Below are positions 1 to 6,328 of a stretch of 15,146 nucleotides of DNA, one piece after another. The position numbers and the translations under genes are program-made. The notes under the pieces were generated by a model. That model had not been told where the DNA came from and did not search any database. It was given only the letters and a program-made list of their open reading frames with translations. The first letter of the stretch is position 1. Every line of letters starts with the position of its first letter. Source of the stretch: Alphaproteobacteria bacterium UBA1002 (lineage in GTDB: Bacteria > Pseudomonadota > Alphaproteobacteria > Rickettsiales > UBA998). Location: positions 1 through 15,146 of the forward strand of contig DBAU01000104.1 in the NCBI GenBank assembly GCA_002291845.1, in the 5' to 3' direction.

Positions 1-467
1 GGCAGGATGGAGCCGCCATACATAAACACGCTCGGCACGTTCAGGCGCACCATGGCCATCATCAGTCCGGGGAGCGACTTATCGCAGCCCGCCAGACCCA
101 CCAGCGCATCATAGCAATGGCCGCGCATCGTCAGCTCGACGGAATCGGTGATGATGTCGCGTGATACCAGAGATGACTTCATTCCCTGATGGCCCATGGC
201 GATACCATCGGTCACGGTGATGGTGGTGAACTCACGCGGCGTACCACCGGCAGCGCTGACGCCCTTCTTCACCACCTGTGCCTGGCGCGCCAGGGAGATG
301 TTGCACGGCGCGGCTTCGTTCCAGGTCGTCACCACGCCGACGAGTGGCTGGTCAATCAGCGTGCGATTCAGCCCCATCGCATACAGATACGAGCGGTGCG
401 GCGCACGCTCCGGGCCTTGTGTCGTGTGGCGGCTAACGAGCTTTGATTTTCCGAAATGTTTGGACAT
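1..467 (-). CDS. ilvD: Dihydroxy-acid dehydratase, N-terminal 155 residues (runs off left edge)
   Basis: IlvD dehydrates 2,3-dihydroxy acids to 2-keto acids in valine, isoleucine and pantothenate-precursor synthesis; it is a cytoplasmic Fe-S enzyme. Only residues 1-155 are in the window; the remaining roughly 400 expected for the family lie to the left. Reading the minus strand from the ATG at 467-465, I see TTWNEAAPCN at 47-56, whose Cys55 is an expected cluster ligand, TDGIAMGHQGMKSSL at 86-100, and GLAGCDKSLPG at 124-134. In that last motif Cys128 is a cluster ligand and Lys130 the lysine carbamylated in the family. The start is supported by a GGAGGA ribosome-binding sequence about 6 nt upstream. 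The N-terminus resembles the shorter, housekeeping IlvD type. It diverges from the DUF1150 gene. Identity is very secure; completeness cannot be judged. Confidence 0.96.
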   Translation of the reverse strand, partial: MSKHFGKSKLVSRHTTQGPERAPHRSYLYAMGLNRTLIDQPLVGVVTTWNEAAPCNISLARQAQVVKKGVSAAGGTPREFTTITVTDGIAMGHQGMKSSLVSRDIITDSVELTMRGHCYDALVGLAGCDKSLPGLMMAMVRLNVPSVFMYGGSIL

Positions 468-511
468 GGTTTCCTCCGTGTCAGGCCGTGCGTAAGAATA
501 AGATTTGGGCT

Positions 512-540
512 GTGATAGTCGAATTTATCCCGCATGTCAC
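512..540 (-). promoter_or_regulatory. Candidate sigma70-type promoter for ilvD
   Basis: On the minus strand GTGACA (540-535) and TATCAC (517-512) are separated by 17 nt. They match TTGACA at 5 of 6 and TATAAT at 4 of 6 positions. Transcription would start near 505, leaving a leader of about 38 nt before the ilvD ATG, too short for the classical attenuator seen at some ilv operons. This is pattern matching only. Confidence 0.4.
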
Positions 541-620
541 GGCCACTGTCATGGAAGTTTCACACACGTGCGTTACCTCTAATGGTATATTGCAATGCAA
601 GAACCACAAGGAGTGATGTT

Positions 621-845
621 ATGGCGCGGACGGATGACGGACTGGGAATCATGAAGCAGCCCGTTTTAATCGCGACATCACCGGAGGTTTCCTTCATGAC
701 CTACATTCGGGAAATTCCCATGGGTGATAGCAAAGGCTATGCGGTATGCACCGAGGACGGAATGCAGTTGGCCGTATTTCAAACCCCGGAAGCTGCCTAT
801 TTCTCAGCCCGTCAGTTTAATCTGACACCGGTCAGCGTACATTAA
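621..845 (+). CDS. DUF1150 family small protein, 74 aa
   Basis: A 74-residue protein of unknown function. I assign it to DUF1150 because it has the YIREIP segment near residue 28 and ends in LTPVSVH; as I remember the alphaproteobacterial family, members share a Y-[IV]-R-E-I block and a C-terminal VSVH. The open frame extends upstream to 534, but I chose the ATG at 621 because AAGGAG lies at 609-614 with 6 nt of spacing. ATGs at 651 and 696 are alternatives. No signal peptide or membrane segment is visible. In many alphaproteobacteria this family sits beside an Hsp20 small heat-shock gene; none is present here. It converges on xthA. A TATATT sequence at 586-591 could be a -10 box, but TTCACA at 559-564 is 21 nt away, too far for a standard promoter. 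Confidence 0.75.
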   Translation: MARTDDGLGIMKQPVLIATSPEVSFMTYIREIPMGDSKGYAVCTEDGMQLAVFQTPEAAYFSARQFNLTPVSVH

Positions 846-851
846 TCGTCG

Positions 852-870
852 CTGGCCCTTCCCTTGCCAG
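852..870. terminator. Short hairpin between convergent DUF1150 and xthA genes
   Basis: CTGGC at 852-856 pairs exactly with GCCAG at 866-870 around a 9-nt loop, followed on the plus strand by ATTTATAT. The stem is only 5 bp and the T-tract is interrupted. A bidirectional terminator is plausible from position, since it fills the 27-nt gap between two convergent genes, but is weakly supported. Confidence 0.35.
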
Positions 871-872
871 AT

Positions 873-1667
873 TTATATCGCAAGATCCACCAGCACGGGT
901 ACGTGATCGGATGTATTGTCCCATCCGCGCACCTCACGCAGTGTATGGCAGGCACGCAACGCCGGTGCGACCGCCGGGGTTAGCCAGATATGATCCAGCC
1001 GCCGCCCGCGGTCCGAGGCCGCCCAGTCGCGGTTGCGGTAGCTCCACCAGCTATAGAGCTTCTGATCCATCGGCGTGAACTGGCGCGCGGCATCTACCCA
1101 GCCTTGCGTGTCACGCAGGCGGGCCATGGCGTCCGTTTCCACCGGGGTATGGCTGACCACATCGAGCAGCTGGCGATGCGACCACACATCATGCTCATAC
1201 GGCGCGATATTCAGATCGCCGACCAGAATGACTTTATCCTTGGGCTTCAGGGTACCAGACCACCGGGTCATCGCTTCCATAAATGCCAGTTTATCTGCAA
1301 ATTTACGGTTCACGGCAGGATCAGGGATATCGCCTCCGGCAGGGACATAGAAATTATGCACCACCGTCCCATCCGGCAGGGCGGCCTGAATGTGTCGCCG
1401 TTCCTCGTTGCCCAGCCAGTCTTCACTGGTCACCGCACTTAGCGGCAGCTTGGAGAAAATCGCCACCCCGTTGTAGCTCTTCTGGCCACTGTAGACGACA
1501 TGGGGGAAGCCCAGCGCCATGATATCCATCACCGGAAACAGTTCATCGGCGACCTTGCATTCCTGCAGACAGAGCACATCGGGCTGCGCCTCGCGCACCA
1601 GGCGGGCCAGAAGCTCCAGCCGGATACGGACAGAATTGATGTTCCAGGTCGCGAGACGTACTGACAT
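873..1667 (-). CDS. xthA: Exodeoxyribonuclease III
   Basis: A cytoplasmic base-excision-repair enzyme that cleaves the backbone 5' of abasic sites and trims 3' blocking groups; it belongs to the Mg-dependent endonuclease/exonuclease/phosphatase superfamily. The 264-aa length matches the E. coli protein (about 268). Diagnostic motifs appear in order: LATWNINSVR at residues 5-14, the metal-binding glutamate in CLQECKV near 36, NFYVPAGGD near 105-113, VGDLNIAPYEHDVW near 149-162 with the catalytic Asp and Asn, RRLDHIWLTP near 222-231, and SDHVPV near 253-258 with the active-site Asp-His pair. All expected catalytic residues are present. The ATG at 1667 places the first strand of the fold correctly at the N-terminus. 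The AGGTGA upstream is about 15 nt away, so the ribosome-binding site is weak. The gene is monocistronic, between two genes on the other strand. Confidence 0.96.
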   Translation of the reverse strand: MSVRLATWNINSVRIRLELLARLVREAQPDVLCLQECKVADELFPVMDIMALGFPHVVYSGQKSYNGVAIFSKLPLSAVTSEDWLGNEERRHIQAALPDGTVVHNFYVPAGGDIPDPAVNRKFADKLAFMEAMTRWSGTLKPKDKVILVGDLNIAPYEHDVWSHRQLLDVVSHTPVETDAMARLRDTQGWVDAARQFTPMDQKLYSWWSYRNRDWAASDRGRRLDHIWLTPAVAPALRACHTLREVRGWDNTSDHVPVLVDLAI

Positions 1668-1675
1668 AGAAAATT

Positions 1676-1704
1676 GTGATAATCACCTCATGCGCTTCGG
1701 GCAA
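1676..1704 (-). promoter_or_regulatory. Candidate xthA promoter containing a GTGATAATCAC palindrome
   Basis: On the minus strand TTGCCC (1704-1699) and TATCAC (1681-1676) are 17 nt apart, with the same -10 sequence and spacing as the candidate ilvD promoter. The -10 box lies in a perfect 11-bp palindrome, GTGAT-A-ATCAC, at 1676-1686, which could be an operator. Transcription would begin within a few bases of the ATG, giving a nearly leaderless message and fitting the poor ribosome-binding site. Confidence 0.3.
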
Positions 1705-1806
1705 GCTGTGCCATGGAATCATGCAGCGCATATGCGTCATGCAGTAAGGACATTGGAGAATCCAAGGCTGCACCCATACTGTCCCAGCAAAAGTTGGTAT
1801 CATTGC

Positions 1807-2217
1807 ATGGCCATTCGGGAAATTCCCAAGGATAAATTCATCCGGCAGACATTACGTAATGCCAGACAGCGTGCAGCTGAGCGTGAGGGCGTTGAGCGCA
1901 AGAAATGCACCGTCACAGAGGAATACCTTACAAAATTATGGAATGTCCAGGGCGGAAAATGTGCGATTACCGGGCACATTATGTCCCGTCTTGCCGGGCA
2001 TGGAAACTCCAGTGTCCTTGAAACAAATGCGAGTATTGACCGCATCGACAGCAACAAAGGCTACGTGCCGGGAAACGTCCAATGGGTATGTTGGCGCGTC
2101 AACCGTATGAAGGGGGCCATGGATTATGAAAGTTTTGTGCAATGGTGTGAGACCGTGGTGAACTCCGTTGAATATCACGGCAAAATAGCACCTCGCATCA
2201 AGGCCATCTCTGCCTAG
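1807..2217 (+). CDS. HNH endonuclease-like protein, 136 aa
   Basis: A small predicted beta-beta-alpha-metal (HNH-type) nuclease, of the kind common in phages and as free-standing genes in bacterial chromosomes. The N-terminal 45 residues are basic and helical, with REIPKDKFIR at 4-13. A nuclease-like core follows: GGKCAITG at 49-56, SIDRIDSNKGYVPGNVQWV at 76-94, and the asparagine of VNRMKG at 98-103. I recognise the order CAVTG, S-[IL]-D-R-I-D-S-x-K-G-Y, G-N-V-Q-W-V, N-x-M-K from phage-type HNH proteins. The classical zinc CxxC pairs are not evident. The open frame reaches back to 1519 into antisense xthA, which is surely not coding. I chose the ATG at 1807 because homologues, as I recall them, start near this R-[DE]-I-P block, but there is no clear Shine-Dalgarno sequence. 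Substrate and role (homing, phage remnant or domesticated) are unknown. It looks more A/T-rich than its neighbours, consistent with acquisition. Confidence 0.75.
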   Translation: MAIREIPKDKFIRQTLRNARQRAAEREGVERKKCTVTEEYLTKLWNVQGGKCAITGHIMSRLAGHGNSSVLETNASIDRIDSNKGYVPGNVQWVCWRVNRMKGAMDYESFVQWCETVVNSVEYHGKIAPRIKAISA

Positions 2218-2316
2218 CAGGTAAAAAGGCTCGGCGAAAACATTCGCAATTTCAAAAGTTTTGGGGGTGATTTTGAGACGTGGAGAACGCAAAAACCTCC
2301 AAAAAATGATGGGCTT

Positions 2317-2334
2317 TGTCATCAATCTGTCATC
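2317..2334. repeat. Two direct TGTCATC repeats upstream of the 474-aa gene
   Basis: TGTCATC occurs at 2317-2323 and 2328-2334, one helical turn (11 bp) apart, 40-57 bp before the preferred start codon at 2374. The first copy is part of TTGTCA, a possible -35 box, but I find no -10 box at the right distance. Tandem half-sites at one-turn spacing can bind an activator on one DNA face; that is inference. Confidence 0.25.
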
Positions 2335-2373
2335 GAGGGGCGCTAGGCTATGTCCACAAAAAAAGAGGAAGCC

Positions 2374-3798
2374 ATGTCCGAGACCATCACCCTGACCAAT
2401 CCAATGCCCGCCTTTATCAATGCAATCCATGAGGCCATTGTGAAACAGGCCTTTACACCGGAGCTGGGCGGCAGTGAAGTGCGCCTGCATCCCAATGCTC
2501 TCGAGATCACGGCGGCGGTACAGAAAAACGCCGTTCGCACCCTCGGGGATAATGGCGACGAGCAGCTGGTGCTTCGCATCAAGGTGCCGGGGCTGGAGGC
2601 TATCGGCGTCAATGCGGTCTCCAAGGCAGTAATGGCGGGATTAGGTTCGGTTGAGGCACTGAAAGCGCACTTCGCGCTTGAGAACAAAGACCATCACCCC
2701 GCCCATACCGCAAAGGCTGTAGAAGAAGTCAAAGAGATGCTGGATGCGCTCATGCATCAGTATCCTCAGGCATTTTCGGAGGCGCTGAAAACGAAGCTAG
2801 CGAGCTGGAACGGGTTTCAGAAAGAGGGCAACGCCCCCCTGTTCTTTCCTTATACCAACGGGGCACAGACCTCTGGCACCTCTGCCACCCATGTCAATCT
2901 CAACATCAGCAGCAATCAGGGCACGTCGCCAGCGGATGCGAACATTGCCTATGCCGCGCAGGTGGAACAAAATGTGACAGCTCGCGCAGAGTCAGTGAAA
3001 AACGTCATCGCTGAGCGGGCCAAAGCGAAAGCACTGGAGGCCAATGCTGCGCTGGAAGCGGAGGGGAAACCTGCCATGTTCTCGCCGGAAGAGCTGGCCG
3101 AACTGGATCGCTTGCAGATCGTGGTGAGCTCGCAGGCTTATGCGGAAGGGGGAGGATCGCTCCAGATTCACCTCGGCCTGCCTAAAAAAGGCATTGAGAA
3201 AGCCACAAAGGAAGCGGATCTCGAAGCCTCGCGTGCGCTAAAGGAACTGGATAGCAGGCTGGTGGCTGATCTGGTGCGTGATGCGGTGCTTCATGCCGGG
3301 GAAAAAGCCGATGAGGTCTATGGCAGCCTTGCTACCCAAGCTGATATTCGCAAAGAGCTGGAAACGGCCTTGTCGCAAACGCCCGAGGCGAAAGAGGCTC
3401 TAGAGAAAGTCTTGGCACATCCGCTGCTGGAAGAGCAGACTTCCTTTATGCAGCTAAACAGCGAAGACAAACATTTTAAACCAAGCCCGACCATTTCCAA
3501 GAAAGCAGAAGAACCAGACATTTTGACCCTGCGGCTGGATGCACCGAAAGGGCTGACCGCCATCCAGCTGGCGCATCTGGTGGCGACGGGCAAGCCGACG
3601 CTGAGCGCACCGGCGCCCGCGATAGCCACCCCGGCAGAGGCTCCCGCGATGGCAGCAGCCACAAACGCAGCGGCAGAAACTCCCGCCCCCGAGGCGGCCT
3701 CAGCCACGCCGGATGCCGTGGTACAGCAGCCGATTACCCCCCATGGCAAGGCCGTAGCGAATGATAATGCGAGAGGCGCGGTTCCTGGCGTCGCGTAA
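2374..3798 (+). CDS. Uncharacterised alanine-rich protein with C-terminal Pro/Ala tail, 474 aa
   Basis: I do not recognise this protein. It has no signal peptide, membrane span, nucleotide-binding or metal motif that I can see, so it is probably cytoplasmic or exported by a route without a cleaved leader. Residues 1-150 are mixed alpha/beta. Residues 190-235 and 275-350 are rich in Ala, Glu and Lys and probably helical or coiled-coil. Residues 408-446 are a low-complexity Ala/Pro linker, and the end carries VANDNARGAVPGVA. Three similar blocks recur: LVLRIKVPGLEAIG at 65-78, LQIHLGLPKKGIEKA at 263-277 and LTLRLDAPKGLTAIQ at 384-398. The ATG at 2374 is preceded by GAGGAAG; an upstream ATG at 2350 with GAGGGG would add 8 residues. 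Codon use is like the neighbours, which argues for a real gene. It ends 3 nt from the convergent moeB/thiF. A structural or secreted effector-like role is possible but unsupported. Confidence 0.8.
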   Translation: MSETITLTNPMPAFINAIHEAIVKQAFTPELGGSEVRLHPNALEITAAVQKNAVRTLGDNGDEQLVLRIKVPGLEAIGVNAVSKAVMAGLGSVEALKAHFALENKDHHPAHTAKAVEEVKEMLDALMHQYPQAFSEALKTKLASWNGFQKEGNAPLFFPYTNGAQTSGTSATHVNLNISSNQGTSPADANIAYAAQVEQNVTARAESVKNVIAERAKAKALEANAALEAEGKPAMFSPEELAELDRLQIVVSSQAYAEGGGSLQIHLGLPKKGIEKATKEADLEASRALKELDSRLVADLVRDAVLHAGEKADEVYGSLATQADIRKELETALSQTPEAKEALEKVLAHPLLEEQTSFMQLNSEDKHFKPSPTISKKAEEPDILTLRLDAPKGLTAIQLAHLVATGKPTLSAPAPAIATPAEAPAMAAATNAAAETPAPEAASATPDAVVQQPITPHGKAVANDNARGAVPGVA

Positions 3799-3817
3799 GC
3801 CCTAACGGGAGACGCCA
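3786..3817. terminator. Inverted repeat across the ends of two convergent genes
   Basis: TGGCGTC at 3786-3792 pairs exactly with GACGCCA at 3811-3817. Inside the 18-nt interval, CCC (3800-3802) can pair with GGG (3807-3809) around TAAC. The structure covers the last codons of both the 474-aa gene and moeB/thiF and is equally available to transcripts from either side. There is no T-tract, so intrinsic termination is uncertain. Confidence 0.4.
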
Positions 3818-4572
3818 CACAACGGACAGCCGGGATCCTTGGGTAACTGGGCCTCGGCCCACGTTCCGCGTAGTGCATTATAACGCAGTAAGCGGCCCGA
3901 AAGGCTCTCGCCGAATCCCACCCGCTCCTTGATCGCCTCCAGCGCCATCAGGCTGCCCATCACGCCCACCAACGGGCCGAGTACGCCTTGCACGGCGCAA
4001 TCATTTTCCACATGGGGCAACTCCGGCACCAGGCAACGATAGCAGGGATGTGGCGCACCAAGATAGGCCTTAAACGTACTGATCTGCGCCGATAAGCCAC
4101 GCACCGCGGCAGACACCAACGTCACCCCGGCATGATGGCACGCCTCCGCCACCGCAAAGCGGGTGGCAAAATTATCCGAGCCATCCAACACCAGATCATA
4201 AGAAGGCAGAAGCGCTGGCAATGGCAAGGTTTCCACCCGCTGCGCATAGGTCGTGATGCGAATGGCGGGGTTGATTTCCTCTAGCCGATCTGCAGCAGAC
4301 TCTACCTTACGGCGGCCGATATCCCCCGTTTCGTGGATGATCTGACGGTTGAGATTGGACAGCTCCACCGCATCATGATCGACAATCCCGACATGCCCCA
4401 CGCCCGCCGCCGCGAGATACGAGAGCGCGGAAGCACCAAGCCCCCCTGCCCCGATCATCAGCATGGAGGAGGCTTTCAGCCGCGCCTGACCCGCAAGCCC
4501 CATCTCCGGCAGCAGGAGATGGCGCGCATAGCGGCGCTTTTCATCATCACTCAACGAAATGTTAGAGGACAT
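3802..4572 (-). CDS. moeB: MoeB/ThiF/HesA family adenylyltransferase
   Basis: An E1-like enzyme that uses ATP to adenylate the C-terminal Gly-Gly of a small sulfur carrier (MoaD in molybdopterin or ThiS in thiazole synthesis). From the ATG at 4572 it is 256 aa, the usual length for a form without a C-terminal rhodanese domain. Seen in order: the nucleotide loop GAGGLG at 41-46, VDHDAVELSNLNRQ at 64-77 with ribose-binding Asp65 and Arg76, LDGSDNFATRF at 129-139, the first zinc pair CYRC at 177-180, NDCAVQGVLGPLVGVMG at 190-206 with Cys192 at the family's catalytic-cysteine position, and the second zinc pair CPLC at 249-252. The frame opens at 4602, but residue 11 fits the family N-terminus (SDDEKRRYARHLLLPEMG) and gives an 11-nt overlap with folB, suggesting translational coupling. 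No moaD or thiS gene is nearby, so which carrier it serves cannot be told. Confidence 0.9.
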   Translation of the reverse strand: MSSNISLSDDEKRRYARHLLLPEMGLAGQARLKASSMLMIGAGGLGASALSYLAAAGVGHVGIVDHDAVELSNLNRQIIHETGDIGRRKVESAADRLEEINPAIRITTYAQRVETLPLPALLPSYDLVLDGSDNFATRFAVAEACHHAGVTLVSAAVRGLSAQISTFKAYLGAPHPCYRCLVPELPHVENDCAVQGVLGPLVGVMGSLMALEAIKERVGFGESLSGRLLRYNALRGTWAEAQLPKDPGCPLCGVSR

Positions 4573-4987
4573 CTCCGGCCTTGAAGCCGTCCGGCAGGTC
4601 ACTGACGATGATTCGCACGCCCCCCTGAATCGCCGGCACTGGAGGATGGCATTTATGAAGCGTCAGAAGGATACGCACATCCTCTGTGGGCAAATCCGGC
4701 AATTGACGCGCCACATTGCCACGAATGACCTGCATCACTTCATTTGCAAGATATTCAATGAGTTGGAATTCTTTGCCCTCAACGTAAGCGAGCAATTCAT
4801 GCGTCAGGTTGTCATAGCATAAGAACGGCATCGCCTGCGATTCACAGGACGCCGGGCGGGCGCGGAAAAAAAAGCGGATATCCAGTTCAACAGCCTGCGC
4901 TTTTTGACGCTCGCCTTCCCCAAATCCGAGGAAAACTGGAAGCCGCAGACGATCTATGTGGAGGCAGGCGTGGTAACGTTCACTCAT
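4562..4987 (-). CDS. folB: Dihydroneopterin aldolase
   Basis: FolB splits 7,8-dihydroneopterin to 6-hydroxymethyl-dihydropterin and glycolaldehyde in folate synthesis. From the ATG at 4987 the protein is 141 aa, slightly longer than typical FolB (about 120). Family features are GFGEGERQKAQAVELDIRF at 21-39 with the conserved Glu26 of the ERQ block, CYDN at 57-60 with the conserved tyrosine, FQLIEYLANEV at 74-84 with the pterin-binding Glu78, and LHKCHPPVP at 110-118, whose Lys112 is the expected catalytic lysine. The frame opens upstream at a GTG (5035), but that lies inside the coaBC promoter and would add 16 unalignable residues. The Shine-Dalgarno signal is weak for either start. It overlaps the downstream moeB/thiF start by 11 nt, so the two are probably one transcript. 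No other folate gene is in the window. Confidence 0.85.
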   Translation of the reverse strand: MSERYHACLHIDRLRLPVFLGFGEGERQKAQAVELDIRFFFRARPASCESQAMPFLCYDNLTHELLAYVEGKEFQLIEYLANEVMQVIRGNVARQLPDLPTEDVRILLTLHKCHPPVPAIQGGVRIIVSDLPDGFKAGDVL

Positions 4988-5035
4988 GGCAGCGTTGTAG
5001 CAGCCCTTTCCATGGATTGCAGCAGGGAATTTCAC

Positions 5036-5063
5036 TTGAGTTCAAGGATTGCCTGCTTATAGT
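5036..5063 (+). promoter_or_regulatory. Sigma70-type promoter for coaBC-dut-cysK
   Basis: TTGAGT at 5036-5041 and TATAGT at 5058-5063 are 16 nt apart and match the -35 and -10 consensus at 4 of 6 and 5 of 6 positions. Transcription would begin near 5070, about 24 nt before the coaBC ATG. That supports the start at 5094 over the upstream TTG at 5049. It lies in the 106-bp divergent gap with folB. Confidence 0.55.
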
Positions 5064-5093
5064 CAAAGAAATTTACAAACCCTTGGAAAAACC

Positions 5094-6275
5094 ATGGTTT
5101 CCCGGCTTCTGCTTATTATTTCCGGCAGCATTGCCGCGTATAAGGCGCTGGAGCTGATCCGCCTCCTGCGCAAGGATGGTGTGGAGGTAAATGCCATTCT
5201 AACCGATGGAGGCGCAAAGTTTATCACGCCTTTGGCCGTCTCTGCCCTCACCGGTCGTCCGACCTATACCGATTTGTGGTCGCTCAAAGACGAGGTGGAC
5301 ATGGGCCATATCCGGCTCTCACGTGATGCGGACGCAATTCTCGTTGCCCCAGCGAGCGCGGATCTCATGGCTCGCGTGGCACAAGGGCGCGCCGATGATC
5401 TGGCCAGCGCAACACTGCTAGCCGCGAATGCTCCTATTGTGATGGCTCCGGCAATGAATCCGCACATGTGGCAGCATGCCGCGACACAGCGTAATATCCG
5501 CCAGCTAGAGGGTGACGGCGTCGTGATGATTGCCCCGGGCCAGGGCGAGATGGCCTGTGGGGAAACCGGCGATGGGCGCATGGCCGAGCCGGAACAAATC
5601 TTTGAATACATCAAAAGCTTTCGAGCGGCAGGCCCTCTGCGCGGGCGGCATGCGGTAGTTACCGCCGGGCCAACCTTTGAGCCGGTGGACCCAGTACGCT
5701 TTCTTGGTAATCGATCGTCCGGCAAACAGGGCTACGCGATCGCAGAAGCACTGGCACGTGCGGGCGCTGAGGTCACCCTCGTCAGCGGCCCAACGGCACT
5801 GGAGCCGCCGCGCGGGGTGCAGCTTCACCGCGTGGAGACTGCCCAGCAGATGCACGACGTGGTGATGCGCGCAATGCCCGCCGATCTGTTTATTAGCACG
5901 GCTGCTGTCGCGGATTGGCGGCCCAGTGATGCCTCGGACCGCAAGCTGAAAAAACGCCAGAACGCCGAGCCGCCAAGCCTTTCGCTCACCGAAAACCCGG
6001 ATATCCTCGCCGCCGTAGCTTGCCATACGCCGCGCCCTGCTCTGGTGATTGGCTTTGCCGCAGAAACCGGCTATCTTTTGGAACATGCGCAGGAAAAACG
6101 TCATCGTAAGAAGGTCGACTGGGTGCTAGCGAATGATGTCTCCGGCGGTGCTGTTTTCGGTGACGATGCGACATCGTTGCTACTTGTGACCAAAGAGGGT
6201 ACAGAGCAGTGGGAGCATATTAGTAAAAAAGATGCCGCTGCTCGCCTTGTTGACCGCATTGCGGCTGCGTTTTAA
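5094..6275 (+). CDS. coaBC: Bifunctional phosphopantothenoylcysteine synthetase/decarboxylase
   Basis: CoaBC carries out two consecutive steps of coenzyme A synthesis: the CoaB half joins 4'-phosphopantothenate to cysteine using CTP, and the FMN-dependent CoaC half decarboxylates the product to 4'-phosphopantetheine. The protein is 393 aa, close to the usual 400. CoaC spans residues 1-180: SGSIAAYKALELIRLL at 10-25, the catalytic His72 in GHIRL, the PAMNPHMW signature at 119-126, and the substrate-clamp cysteine Cys155 in GEMACGETGDGRM. CoaB follows from about 185: TAGPTFEPVDPVRFLGNRSSGKQG at 190-213 with Asn206, AAVADWRP at 270-277, the basic KLKK at 284-287, and GFAAET at 320-325. All key residues are present. 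The start fits the family N-terminus and the promoter; the ribosome-binding site is a weak GGAA. It lies 53 nt upstream of dut. Confidence 0.96.
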   Translation: MVSRLLLIISGSIAAYKALELIRLLRKDGVEVNAILTDGGAKFITPLAVSALTGRPTYTDLWSLKDEVDMGHIRLSRDADAILVAPASADLMARVAQGRADDLASATLLAANAPIVMAPAMNPHMWQHAATQRNIRQLEGDGVVMIAPGQGEMACGETGDGRMAEPEQIFEYIKSFRAAGPLRGRHAVVTAGPTFEPVDPVRFLGNRSSGKQGYAIAEALARAGAEVTLVSGPTALEPPRGVQLHRVETAQQMHDVVMRAMPADLFISTAAVADWRPSDASDRKLKKRQNAEPPSLSLTENPDILAAVACHTPRPALVIGFAAETGYLLEHAQEKRHRKKVDWVLANDVSGGAVFGDDATSLLLVTKEGTEQWEHISKKDAAARLVDRIAAAF

Positions 6276-6328
6276 AACCAGCCACCGGTCAGTCTGGCGT
6301 GAGAGAATAAACCATAAGGGAGAGAACC

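Noticed and set aside
468..620. Leucine/valine/isoleucine-type attenuator leader for ilvD
   Set aside because: The proposed leader is about 38 nt and contains no run of Leu, Val or Ile codons and no terminator-like hairpin.
1519..1806. N-terminal extension of the HNH gene back to 1519
   Set aside because: It is antisense to the xthA N-terminus and has no family resemblance; the core begins at 1807.
2281..2325. Possible terminator after the HNH gene (GGAG...CTCC and TGATG...CATCA)
   Set aside because: Stems are only 4-5 bp, and neither is followed by a T-tract on the relevant strand.
3318..3878. Open frame of 186 codons antisense to the 474-aa gene, Ala/Val/Ser-rich
   Set aside because: It is the complement of the Ala/Pro tail and of the moeB end, has no ribosome-binding site, and looks hydrophobic only because of composition.
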